A stretch of DNA of 64,000 nucleotides from NCBI GenBank assembly GCA_963575745.1, contig CAUYUJ010014261.1, forward strand, positions 45,001-109,000. Direction: 5' to 3'. A program made the translations under genes and the position numbers. Under the pieces are notes generated by a model. That model was given only the letters and a program-made list of their open reading frames with translations, was not told the DNA's origin and made no database searches. Shown here piece by piece: positions 43,847 to 55,221 of the stretch; position 1 is the stretch's first letter, and every line of letters starts with the position of its first letter. This DNA is from Prorocentrum cordatum (lineage: Eukaryota; Sar; Dinophyceae; Prorocentrales; Prorocentraceae).

Positions 43847-46061
43847 ATGCAAAGTATTGCGGAGATGCTCGGTGCGACAACCACTCCTCTGAAGAGTGCT
43901 CATGGTGGCGTCACGCTCAAGGTCGAAGTTCCAGTGGAGCCCGCACCTCCAACAGCGGAGCCTGCGAAGCCTGCTGCGCCACCTGCCACCAAGCGGCGGA
44001 AGATTGCCCTGAAAAGGCCCGCCGCTTGCACGACCGCGGCCGCAACTGGTGGAGCGGCGTCAGCAGAGACCTCACCTTCGTCAACAAAGCCAGCAACCTT
44101 TCAACAACATGAAGATGAATGGGACGCCGTGGAGGAGCAGCTAAAGTCAGACGCGGCAGTGCCCGATGCAAACGCTGTTCGGGCATTTTCGGGAGAACAC
44201 GCCACGGGAGACTCAGCCTTCCTTGGCTTGGAGGCGTATCTCGGAAAGGAGTTCCAGCGGGTCAAGGCAGAGGATGACGAAGACACGAAGGGGGAGTTGG
44301 CCGCCAAGGACCTGAAGTACCTCCGTGGCCTCGAGGACGCCGTCAAGAATAAGAACGTGGACCCTAGGACTAACCCTGTCATCCAGAAGCTCTTGAGGAT
44401 TGGCGACGAGAATGATAGGAAGGCGTACAAGAAGTGCACCACCGATGAGGAGCGCAAGAGCTTCAAGATCGAGTGGAGCAAGAGGAAGATCGAGGCAAGC
44501 AAGACCTGGACCAAGGAGTGGAAGAGGGTTGGCGAGACCGCAGGAGCCTCTAATCTGAATTACGTGGACGGGGTGGGGGGGCCAGGGTACGCAAGCCGAC
44601 CAGCCACTGCATCAGACCAAGCACCCCCCCAGAACCACTAATGAACATTATAAGTGCGCGCAGTGGAACCTGCCGAGTCCGAGCGATCCCCCTGAACAGA
44701 ACAAAAAAAAAACATATAAAGATCCGCCTAACAAAAAAAACATATAAGATGTAGAAGGTCAAGGCTGGGGAAAACGATGGACACGAAATTGGGGAGGAGG
44801 GCGGTGGGGGAAACGGGGGAGGAGGAAGAGGGGAAGGACGGAGGGATGGATGGGGGAGAACAGGGGGTGACGGAGGGGAGGGGAGAGCGGGGTGGGAGAG
44901 GGTGATGGGGGAGGAGGGGTGGGGGAGGGAGGGACGGGGGGAGGACGGGTGAAGGAACGAAGTCCCTTTGGGCTATCCCAGGCACTTACAAGACCCTCGA
45001 GGCGGTGGCCGTTGATTTTGGCTACGTAGTGAACCCAAAGAGGGCGCTCGAGAAAGCTGTGACCTACTGCAAAAAATGCATTAAGCTGAGCGGCAAGTGG
45101 GTACACTACGATGACATGAGCGAGCAGATATTGTTTTTCCATTTGAGGATCGAGAGGAGGGAGCTTATGACACAGGTGGCACCATGTGGGAAAATGAAAG
45201 AACGTATTGTGGCTGATGTGATGCGCTGTTTGCGTGCTTCGTTCTTTTGGTTGTGAGCGCTCTGGAAAGATTTATGCTGCTCGATGTCGCACGTTCGGCT
45301 TAGTCTTCGTTTGGGTGATCTGTGCATCCGATCTGATGATAGTTTCGATCTCCAGAAGTCTGATGTGTTCCTCCTTCTCCCTCCTACCCCTCCCCCTTCC
45401 TCCTCCCTCCTCCCGTTATCCTTCGTCCTTCCTCCCCCCTCTCCATCCCCCCCTCCTCCTCCGCCCCGCGGAACGCTGGATGATTTCTCCGGTGGACCAG
45501 AGGACGGAGGAGGAGGGAGGGAAGGAGGGAGGATGGCGAGGGAAGGAGGGAAGATGCCCTCTTTTGATTGCCCAAACCTCGCAGGCTTGGGCATTGTACA
45601 CGACGGAGTCGCTCAAGCCCAAAGAGGCCAAGGTGGAGCCCGAGACGGCGAACCCCCCTCCGAGGCCGAGGCAGACGCCGAAGCCGAAGGACAAGAAGGT
45701 GTTGGAGCTCGAGAAAAAAATGAAGGACGCCGTTGGTCTCAAGGCCAAGTACCACACCGTTACCAGCAAGGCCCAGACCATGATCGCGGATGTCAACGTC
45801 GACGAGAAATGGAGCTGGGCTCGCGGGGACGATAACATTGGCACGCTGAAGAACGTCATGGAGGAGCTCAGGCAGATGGAGACCGAGCTCAACGTCCAGG
45901 AGGTGCTACACTCGGACTTCAAGAACTTGAAGCGCGAGATCGGCCACGACTCTCTGATCGCCAAGCTGACGAGCTTCATGAATCTGGAGCAGAAGCTCAA
46001 GGACGTCGAGTCTACCCACACCATGCTCTGGAACATGCATATTGCTAGGAGGAACAAGTAG
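43847..46061 (+). CDS. Three-exon dinoflagellate-specific KRPAA protein (gene B)
   Basis: Splicing 43847-44543, 44982-45175 and 45585-46061 keeps one frame and gives 455 residues ending at TAG. Exon 1 starts MQSIAEMLGATTTP, has an Ala/Pro-rich stretch with KRRKIALKRPAA (a likely nuclear signal) and a charged helical part ending WKRVGETA. Exon 2 reads GTYKTLEAVAVDFGYV, AVTYCKKCIKLSGKWVHYDD and IERRELMTQ. Exon 3 is a Lys/Glu-rich coiled coil with WSWARGDDNIGTLKNVMEEL and SLIAKLTSFM. The GTYKTLE...DFGY...YCKKC block matches a family repeated in dinoflagellates, function unknown. Intron 1 begins GA and ends CCCAG; intron 2 is GT-AG; both acceptors are followed by G. Both introns carry low-complexity tracts. 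Confidence 0.75.
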
Positions 46062-46314
46062 GCTGTGCGAGCTGATTGATGGAGGTGACAGTCGACCAGA
46101 GCAGTGATCAGAGCAGGGACGCCATGGGGGAGGGGCAGTCGATCAGGGCAGCGACGTGCAACGCAGTGAGTGTGTTTACTCGTTTATGCACCGCCCTCCT
46201 GGGCCAGGCCTGTCGATGCCGTTGGGGGGCGGCGAGCGTCGGCAGTAGGCCGATTGTCCAGACCAGCGCAGCTTTTCAGAGATAAAACACGTGGATTTCC
46301 AAAAAATCAAAAAA

Positions 46315-46470
46315 AACAGCCCTGGGAGCAGCGAATCTTTTTAATGAACTGTTGATGCAATGTTTAATGATATTTTAATGTAATCTCATTTTTCACTGTG
46401 TTTTACAATGGTGTGTACCCATTTGTGTTTAATAAATTTTTTAATGAAATTCATGATATTTTAATGAAAT
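46315..46470. repeat. AT-rich patch with TTTTAATGAAAT direct repeats
   Basis: GATATTTTAATG occurs near 46370 and 46450, and TTTTTAATGAA near 46339 and 46438, in DNA otherwise well above 55% GC. It lies between gene B and a CTTGGGG array. It might be a 3' end region or an AT-rich insert. Confidence 0.6.
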
Positions 46471-46900
46471 GTTTTAGAGCCTCCTGGGGCATCCTTTGGG
46501 CCTCTTGGTGCCTATCGGGACCTCCTGGGGGGCGCCTTGGGGCTTCTTGGGGCATCCTGGGGGCCTGTTGGAGCCTCCTGGGGGCCTCTTGGGGCGGAAG
46601 GATCCGACACGTCGGTTCGCGTTCCCCCTCTTGGGCCCATCTTGGTACCCTCTTGGAGCGCATTGGAGGGCCTCTTGGGCCGTATTGGGGTCCTCTCGGT
46701 CCGACTTGGGGCCGTGTTGGGGCCTCTTGAGCAGTCTTGGGGCGATATTGAAGGCCGCTTGGGCAATGTTGGGGCGTCGGAAGCCCGAAAATACGATGAC
46801 GTAGAGAACAGGGCCCCCTCCAAACGGCACCCAAGAGGCCTCAACAACGCCTCCAAGCTGCCCCCCCGAGAAGCCTCGAATGTCGCCCCAACAAACATAT
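46471..46900 (-). repeat. CTTGGGG-type unit
   Basis: GCCTCTTGG/CTTGGGGC blocks, then the tail GTCGGAAGCCCGAAAATACG, the array type of 14.3 and 60 kb. GA and TATA microsatellites follow at 46965-47210. Confidence 0.8.
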
Positions 46901-47210
46901 AATCGGCCTCTGGCCCACGGCACGTCGGCGGGTTTGGCCGAAGGCCACTAGATACATAACTGTAGAAGGGAGAGGGAGACATATAGAGAGCGAGCGAGAG
47001 AGAGAGAAGGTTAGAGAGGGGGAGAGAGAGATTCTGTGTATATGTATATACACGTACGGAAACATAGATAGATAGACAGAGGGGATATTCACATGTGTAT
47101 ATATAGTACAAAGAGGAAGGTTAATATATACATATATATATAGTGAGAGGGGGAATATTGAGCTAGAGAGCTACAGAAAGAGATAGAACAAGAGAGAGAG
47201 AGAGAACGAG

Positions 47211-47956
47211 GGAGCCTAGGAGCTTTTCTGCAAAAGGCTTCGGTGTGCAAAGATTGGTTGCGTCGACGCCACGCCCGCCACCCCACCCCCACACCCCGCC
47301 ACGCGACCCTTAGGAATCACAGAACGCACAATCTTACAAGAACCGCACATCCTGAGAGAACCATTTTTCCTTGGAGCCGCTCCTGTGGGTTCGTGGCGCG
47401 CAGATCCATTCAGAAAAAATCGCAACGAACTCTGCAAGTCGCGCGGCCGTCTCCGCAGGGGGAAGGCATGTATAACATCTATTGGGGCTCGGGTGCCAGC
47501 GCGAAGCGTGTAATTATCAAGTCGGTTGGTTGCCGCTGGTGTATCCCCGAGGACGTTTCGTGCGAGGTACCAATCATAAATAGATGGTTTCCGCACAACT
47601 GGGGTTCCTAATCACCCAATTCAACCAACACGAACCCTGGGCCGTCCATGCGTGTTATGACTCTTCGCCGCACCCCACAATGCACGCCCCCTCTGCAATC
47701 GCCCCCCCCCCCCCCCCCCCCCACGACTACGAGGAGGGAGAATGACGAGGATAGGGAGGAGGAGGGAAGAGGACAGGATAGGAGGAGCAGGAGGACGACG
47801 AGGGGCTAGGGAAGAGAGGGTAAGAGGACGTGGAAGGGAGGAGGGAGGAAGAGGGCGGGCAGAGCTTATCTATTTGTAGGTTGCTCCAGAGTCATGGCAG
47901 TGGCACCGAAGGTGCACCCAGAGCCACCCATAATATTGATAGAGGCCTGCCTATAA
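47211..47956. other. Spacer upstream of transposase
   Basis: Includes a C run at 47702-47722 and a GGA/GAGG tract at 47735-47860. The minus-strand open frame at 47216-47596 shows no family motif. Confidence 0.4.
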
Positions 47957-50088
47957 ATGCACACGTATGCATCCGTAACCAGTTTGGCTCAAAATGTTGG
48001 CTGTTGGCCATCACCGCAGCACACACTACCGCCCATGCCGCTCCTTGACCCATGGGACGTCCCAAATGTCGGTGGTGGGCATCAGGCTTGGGACGAACCA
48101 GGATACGGCTCATCAGATGATGAACTTCCAGACCCTTTGGTCGACAAGGTTGCGGCAGCAGGTGAATTCTTGGATATTCTTGTGGACATGTACCTAACAT
48201 CGTCAATATCAGCAAAAGGTTTTTTTGTGAGTTGTGGTTTTGGGGCGAGAGAGCTGGAATGGCTGGGGAGCAAATCAAGAGCTATGGGATGAAGCCTGGT
48301 TGCAGCACTGGCCATTACCAGCGATACCTGGATCGAGCTATGGGGCTAGACCAGCACCACTCCAAACACTATCATGTGCCAACTCCACAATACCGAAAAG
48401 ACGACATCACAAGGACCGTCGGTGAAATCCCATTCTTGCCGCCACACGAAGTTGTGCAACAATGGGTTGAGGAAGATCCTAGTCTGATGCTTAAGCTCAC
48501 GGAAAACATCGAAGACACCACATTTCCTCCATGCTACAGAGAGAATCCCGTTGTTCGGAGAAACTGCTCGCCAGTACTTCCGCTTGCCATGTACATGGAC
48601 GGAGCCCCTTACAATTTAACGGATAGTGTTGTGGGGATCTGGCTCGAAGAGACGGTAACGCATAAAAAGCAATTGATTGGGCTGGTCCGAAAAAGAATCG
48701 TGTGCAAGTGCGGCTGCAAAGGCTACTGCACGTACTACCCAATTTTAACACTTTTGCACTGGAGCTTCCAGATATTGGCAAGTGGCGTCCACCCTCGCCG
48801 TCGGCACGACGGCGCGGAGTTTGGCGACCATGATGCTTCCAGGAGGGATGCAGCAAGCACTCGTTTAACACTTCAAGCCGTTATATTGTTCTTAAAAGGG
48901 GACTGGGCCGAGTTCTGCGAACGGTTTGGGTTCCCATCTCATGCATCAGGTATGAGGCCATGTTTCTGTTGTTCGGCATCTACCAGCGAAGAGCTCTTCA
49001 ACCACGAAGGGGTATCTGCCCTGGAGGCACCGTGGCACGTAAACACCGATGCCGACTTTGAGCGAGCGACTAGACTTTGCGAGATTGAGGTTGATCTCAC
49101 GCCAGCCTTGCATGCAAAGATCGCACCGCTCTTGCATTATGACCAGAGATCCTACGGGGCTAGAGGGAGGGCCCTCACGGCTGACATATCCGAGGGTGGT
49201 GCCGATCTTCGGACGGGGGACAGACTAGAGCCGTGCATCTACCTTGGTGATATTAGCAAGTTTGAAGAGATTGTTACGTTCCCTTCCAAAGTTTTATTCT
49301 GGAGGAGATCCCGAGAGTCGCTCACGCAGCACAGATGCGCCCTCTGGGACGAAGATCTCGACCTTACCCCAGTCCGCTGTATAGCCATAGACCTTTTACA
49401 TACATACCACCTTGGATCGTTGCATACCTGGGCAAGAGAGGCAGTCTGGCTCTTGATGACAAAGGCGTGGGGACAGTGCGCAACTTTAGAGGAGTCGCAG
49501 CTTGTGAGCGTGTTGTGTTTGAGGAGCGAGCTATTCACTTGGTACTCAAGAAACGAAGAGGACCCAGCGTGTCCTATCACCCGCGTCTCTGATTTAACAG
49601 TGAAAATGCTTGGCACTTCAGCATCGCACGCTCTCAAGCTGAAAGCAATGGAGACGTTTGGATTTGCGATGTTCTTAGTGTCTGCTCTGGAGGTGCATTT
49701 GGCAAGGCTCGGGCCCCAGGGCCCACTCTACCTTAGGGCAGGCAAGCTTCTTCTCGAGTTTATGTCAGCGCTCAAGCGTTTCAGGGAGGATGGTCTGCAT
49801 GTGAGCGCGTCGCAGGCACAAGAGCTTTTGAGCAGTTCGAAAAAGTTCCTCGCCATCGGCACTGTTCTTGAGCTGCACGTGCCGAAGTCTCACCTGATGT
49901 TGCATGGCGTACTGAGGTCAACATTCTTGGGGGCACTGTTGGCCTACCAAACCTTTGCCGACGAAGGTCGAAACAAAGACTTGAAGAGAGTACTGAGGCT
50001 GTGCCACCAAGCTCGAATTGAGACACTGGCCCTTGTCAAATTCAGCGAGGTGTTTAATCGAGAGGGCTCCAAACGGAGACGCAGCTAG
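47957..50088 (+). CDS. DDE-type transposase, CACTA/Plavaka-like dinoflagellate family
   Basis: An ATG at 47957 opens a frame with DELPDPLVDKVAAAGEFLD and LVDMYLTSSISAKGFF. One missing base in a run of seven T (48220-48226) separates it from GMKPGCSTGHYQRYLDRAMG and a further 600 codons. The core has LPLAMYMDGAPYNLTDS (first candidate Asp near 48597), a Cys-rich VCKCGCKGYCTYYPI knuckle, FPSHASGMRPCFCC, AIDLLHTYHLGSLHTWA (second Asp, DxxH type, near 49388), and LLAYQTFADEGRNKDL (candidate acidic residue near 49960). The order D...CxC...DxLH...DE fits a transposase related to CACTA/Plavaka elements that is common in dinoflagellates; assignment is from motif memory. It ends KRRRS. Terminal inverted repeats were not found. 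Apart from the T-run it is intact, so it may be recently active or domesticated. Confidence 0.7.
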
Positions 50089-50284
50089 GTCAACTTGCGT
50101 TCCTCTTTCCCATTCACAACCTCTATCGCTACCGAACGCAAGGTGAAGGTAACGTCATAATCACCCTCAATCGTCCACTCCTTCGCAAATCCTTGGGGCG
50201 CCGTCTGCGAAGGCTCTGTTGCGCAATGTGTGCGTTGGTTAGCGGCGCCAGGGACTGGCACACAAAACAAGCGATCCATTGGCT

Positions 50285-50585
50285 GACTTGGGAGGGGGGG
50301 TAGGAGGAGGAGGAGGAGGAGGAGGAGGAGGAGGGGGAGGAGGAGGAGGAGGAGGAGGAAGAGGAGGAGGAGGAGGAGGAGGAGGAGGAGGAGGAGGAGG
50401 AGGAGGAGGGGGAGGAAGAGAACGAGGAGGAGGGGGGGAAGAGACGGAGGAGGAGGGGGGGAGGAGGAGGGGGGGGAGGAGGAGGACGAGGAAGAGGTGG
50501 AGGAAGAAGGAGGATGGGAGGAAGACGAGGGGAAGGGGGAAAGGACTGGGGGACGAGGGGGAGGGGGACGGAACACGATGAAGAA
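50285..50585. repeat. (GGA)n tract
   Basis: Dense GGA and GGGGA repeats just 3' of the transposase stop. Pro/Ser/Leu and Gly open frames in all phases are artefacts. Confidence 0.95.
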
Positions 50586-52640
50586 TCGCACGTGGAGAAG
50601 GGCGACGCACAAGCTCGGGGTCTGTGCGCCCGTTCCACACTTGCTTCCTACCAACTTCAAAAGCTCCCGCCACTCCGCCACCCCTTTGGGTGCCTCCCAG
50701 CCGCACCCTACCCCCCTCTGCCCCCGCGGCCACCCCGACATCGCACGGATGTCCACCATGCAGGGTGGTAATCTGCCCCGCGCTCGGGCGCGGCATAGGT
50801 GCCGCCCCCGAGTGCCCCCCCCCTTCCGCCCGCGCACCACTGCGGGCACGATCAGGCATGGAGGGGGCTTCCCCGCCGCAGTGGCGGCCGCGCTGGGACC
50901 GCGGAGTCCATCGCGGTACCCCCCCCCACACACACATAGGCATAATCCAAATGTAGACTGGAAGCTTCGCGCGTGACGGCCCCGTCGCTGTAAAACGCAT
51001 TGCGCTTGCGATGTAGCGTATAGGAGCCAATGTATCATGAACCAACGACGGCGGTTGCCCAGCCCTGCCGTGCCCCCCATCGCCCCCTGCCCCCTACTGA
51101 ATTACACGTAGAAGGCGACGCTGCAATGAAAGAGGGCGCGATACATATTCTGACACCGCGCGCTCACTTGTTTTCAAACGAAGGGGGGGCTCAAACGAAG
51201 GGGTAATCAAACGAATGGGATGCTCAAGCGAGGGCACGTAGCTCCAATATGCCCCCTGGCACTCAAACGAAGGGGGTACAACAACAAACTCACGAAAGGG
51301 ACCCCGCGAGCGCGCGAAGCAAATATCAACCCCAAATTGGGGAGGGAGGAAGAGGGAAGGAGGATCGATGAGGAGGGGCACCAGGAAGAGGATGATGAAT
51401 ACGAGGGGCGACGGACGAGGGAAGAGGGAGGAAGGAAACGTGATGGAGGAGAGGGGAGGAGGGAGGAAAAAGGAACAGGATTTTCGTATGTTTCCGCCCC
51501 GTTGTTAACCAGCGGTTGCGGCGCAGCGCACGCCGTGGCCTGATCCAAGGAGGCGGGCACTACTAGAGAATGTGCCGCACGCCCTGAAAATTACCGTAGG
51601 CCCATCTTGTGGGACGGAGCTTGCCCCACGGCATCCATCTAGCGCCTCGAAGGGCCCACTCCCAGAAAGCATCGCGCTCCGACTGGGGGGGGGGGGGGGG
51701 GGGGCGATGCGCCTGGGCCTGGATGCCGCAATCCAGGGTGATTGGACCTCCTCTGCGCTTGGGGCGGAAGCCTTTTTGCAATCTGGGCCCAAGTCCAAAC
51801 TAACGACTCGCCGAGGGCAGGCCTCGAAGGCGATAAAGCGAGTTGCTCGGCCTCCAGGTCTTGAGACCTGGGGGCGGCCTCGAGAGCGAAACAACAGTGA
51901 AACGAAAGGCCAGAAGTGAGTCGTTCAAACATCTAGGCGCAAAAACTATGCAACCGAACTTCGAGGCAGCATTTGGCGCGGGAGGTCGACTCCGAAACGC
52001 TGCTGTGTCTGCCCGAAAAGACTGCTTGATCACGTGTTATGTCATTCGGGGCATGGTTGTGCGATGTTCGGCTCGAAGATGGCTCAATGGTCCCACGTCG
52101 CAAACGAGGGCTCGCAAGTCTCCGAAGAAAACTGATAATCTGCCCAACTCCCCATAGGATTTGCCTGTATCCACCCACATGTGGCCAAGTTATTACTCAT
52201 GTAGTCAAAATGCAATGTTCTATAGAAGCGACAAAAACATGGGATCTTAAATTTAAGATCCCGTGGACCCCTGGGGACACGTTGGGGCCGCGTGAGAGCG
52301 CTTGTCGGCTTTCGGGGAATGTTTCTGCTGTTCTCTGGGAGTGACGCCCCCTGCCGCGCACATCCGCACAAACTCGCGCCCTCTGCACTTTGCTCCACGG
52401 CTCCACGGCGCCCTGAGCCAGAGACTGCCTCAAAACGGCCGCAAGACGCCCCAAGCCCGTCCAAAGACGGCCCAGCGGATTCTTTTGGCCCTGCCCTTTC
52501 TTGAAATCATGTCGGGATTTCTTGGAACCCCCTTGGGCGGACTCCAGAAACTCCGGGGCCATTTTTGGGGCCTCTTGGGCCGACTTCGGGCCCTAGGAGG
52601 GGGGAAGGAGGGGCCAGGCGGAGCGAAACAAACGATTGCC
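50586..52640. other. Gene-poor spacer
   Basis: TCAAACGAAGGGG-type direct repeats lie at 51172-51275, GGAGG-type tracts at 51338-51475 and a G run at 51684-51703. A short CTTGGGG patch lies at 52535-52595. No gene is recognised. Confidence 0.5.
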
Positions 52641-52649
52641 TCCGCAGCA

Positions 52650-53092
52650 AGCAGATCGAATCCGAGGTTGGGAAAGAGATCGAGGTGAACAGGAGGCCCC
52701 CCGCCAAGAAATCGTTTTCGGTTTCGTGTTTGTGTCGTACGTGAGGGTGAGGCGAAGCTGCGTCGGCGGGCGAGAGGAATGTACCCGCCGTGCTTAAGGC
52801 AAAACCGGGCCAACTTTTGCTGCGCCCCCCGGTTGGCCAGCAGTGGCCCGGGGGTGTCCCGTGGTGTGATAGAATCCGAGGTTGGGAAAGAGATCGAAGT
52901 GAACACGAGACCCCCCGCCAGGAAATCGTTTTCGGTTTCGTGTTCGTGTCGCGCGTGTGGGCGAGGCGCGAAGCTGCGTCGGCGGGCGAGAGGAATGAAC
53001 CAGCTGTGCTTAAGGCTTACGGCAAAACCGAACCACATTTTGCTGTGCCTCCCGGCTGGCCAACGGTGGACCCGGGGTGTCCCGCGGTGTCC
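52650..53092 (+). repeat. Tandem duplication, ~220-bp unit
   Basis: GAATCCGAGGTTGGGAAAGA recurs at about 52659 and 52870. Both copies continue with GTTTTCGGTTTCGTGTT and GAAGCTGCGTCGGCGGGCGA. A third truncated end, TGGCATTCGGTGGC...GTGTCCCGCGGTGTC, follows. Confidence 0.9.
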
Positions 53093-53154
53093 CCCCCGGT
53101 TGGCATTCGGTGGCATGGGGGTGTCCCGCGGTGTCGCGCGGTGTCCCGTCGTGT

Positions 53155-53475
53155 CTGGTGCTATGCGATGCTGTGCTATGCTATGCTATGCCATGCTGTA
53201 CAATGCTACGCTATGTTATCAATGCGATGCTAAACTATGTGGTGTGATGCGATGCGGTTCTATGCTGTGCGATGCGATACGATGCTTTGCTATGGTATGC
53301 TACGCCATACTGTACCATGCGATGATATGCTATTATATGCGATGCGATGCGATGCGATGCTATGCTATGCTTTGCTATGCTATGACGTGCTACGCTATGC
53401 TCTTCTATGCTGTGCTGTGCGTTGCAAAACGATGCTCTGCTATGCTCTGCTATGCGATGCAATGCCATGTTGTAA
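53155..53475. repeat. GCTAT/GCGAT pentanucleotide minisatellite
   Basis: ATGCT/ATGCG five-base units repeat about 60 times. Confidence 0.9.
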
Positions 53476-53689
53476 CTCCAGTTGGTCCCCCTTCCTCCTC
53501 CCCACCACCGCACACACAACCTCCTGATTACCCGAAGGGTGGTCGTGCACGTAGGTATCTACTGGCAGGACCTCGCAGCCAGAGACTCCAGAGACGCAAC
53601 CGCCTCGCGCACACTTGCCTGGAGTGCGCAGGGATGGGGAGGAATGGGAACGATCTGGGAGGAGCTGGGAGGGGTGCGGAGTGGGGTGT

Positions 53690-54850
53690 CTTGTGGGCCT
53701 CTTGGACTGTCTCAGAGCGCTCTGGGATCCACAGGCGCCTACGGAGGCTGTCTTGGAGGGCTCTGTGGGACGTCGTGGGGCGATCCTGGGGGCTTCTTGG
53801 GCCATCTTGGAGGCCTTGTTGGGATGTCTTGCGGCGATTTTGGAGTTCTCTGAGGCCGTCGTGGACGCTACGAATAAAAAACGAATATGCCAAAGATAGA
53901 CGCCTTCCCCGAGGAATTGGGGCGATGTGCGCTTCTTGCGGCCCTCATAAGTGTCCTCCTGGAGCCCTCTTGAAGGGCTTGGGGAGCCTCTCGGGCCGTC
54001 TTGAAGCCATCTTGGGCGTCCTGACGCGCTATTGAACCGTCTCGCAAGCCTGCTGGACTGCCTGCAGGAGCGCCTCCGGGCCCTCCGAGAGCCCCCCGAG
54101 GGCCCGCAGTGAGTCCCGGACCCCGGGCCCACGAAGGAGGGGGGGAGGGAGGGAGGGAGGGAGGGAGGGGGGAGGGAGGGAGGGGGGGAGGGAGGGAGGG
54201 AGGGAGGGAGGGAGGGAGGGAGGGAGGGAGGAGAAGGAGGAGGAGGAGGAGGAGGAGGAGGAGGAGGAGGAGGAGGAGGGGGGAGTTATGGAGAAGTGGG
54301 CCGCCTCGGGCCACAGGGGCCTGGTCGCGGGGTCCGCCTGGTGACGGGCAACTATGATGAGCGCTTGCGAGATGCAGTCAGAGCCAGCTTGAGCCAAAAA
54401 TGGCGGGCCGCCTTGGGGCCCTCTTGGGGATATCTTGGGTGCCTCTGGGGCCTCTTGGGGGCACTCTTTGGGCCGTCTTGGGGCTCTATGTTGCGCCGTC
54501 GTGGCGCCTTCTTTGGGTGCCTGGTGGGCCGTCCTGAGCTGCTTTCCGGGGCCTCGCAGGCTGTTTTGAACCGTCGGAAGCACGAAACAGCGAGAACACG
54601 AACAACTTTCAAAAACCATTGAGAACATCTACTTGTTTCGCCTTCTGAGTGCCTCGTGGGAGCCCTTTTGAGGGCATCTTGGCCATCTTGAAGCCCTCTT
54701 GGGCTGTCTTCAGGCCGTGCTGGACCAATTTTGAAACGCTCTTGTGCGGTCTTGGGCTCTCTTGGAGCGCTCTTGGGCCATCTTGGCGCCCTATTGCCCT
54801 ATTGGACGTCTCTCGGCCCCCTTTGACGTTTTGGCGCACCCCGCCAGGCC
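53690..54850 (-). repeat. Three CTTGGGG-type units and a GGGA tract
   Basis: Units cover about 53690-54060, 54400-54615 and 54640-54830. A (GGGA/GGA)n tract lies at 54120-54285. The middle unit ends GTCGGAAGCACGAAACAGCG and an AT-rich tail, as in the 46.8-kb copy. Confidence 0.8.
54388..54404 (-). other. Possible spliced-leader relict
   Basis: The plus strand CTTGAGCCAAAAATGGC is the complement of the last 16 bases of DinoSL with one extra A. No gene is recognised after it on the minus strand, so it may be a chance match or a dead-end insertion. Confidence 0.35.
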
Positions 54851-55221
54851 CGAAATGGCCGGAAGACAAATCAGTGCACTTCGGGGGGCCCTGGACATGC
54901 TGCGATGCGGATAAAGAAGAGTAAGTGAAAAAGGAGGCGGAGGAGAAGCAGCAGCAGCCAGTGAGGAAGCAGGCGGACGAGCGAGGATGAGCAGGATTTG
55001 CCAATGGACGACTCTGAGCTCTACACTCCCGAACTTCAACGACTGCGGGTGTTCGTCGCGCACGGCCTGAGCTAGGAAATGGAAGCCAGCCGTGCCTGTC
55101 GCCTCCAGTCACGCACCTGTGACTCGTGACGAGGGTCCGCCGTCCGCGCGAAATCGATTCGCGCGAAAACTGCGGGCCGTTCGAAAGAAATCCGCTGGGC
55201 GCGCGCGCGCGCGAAAAGAAC

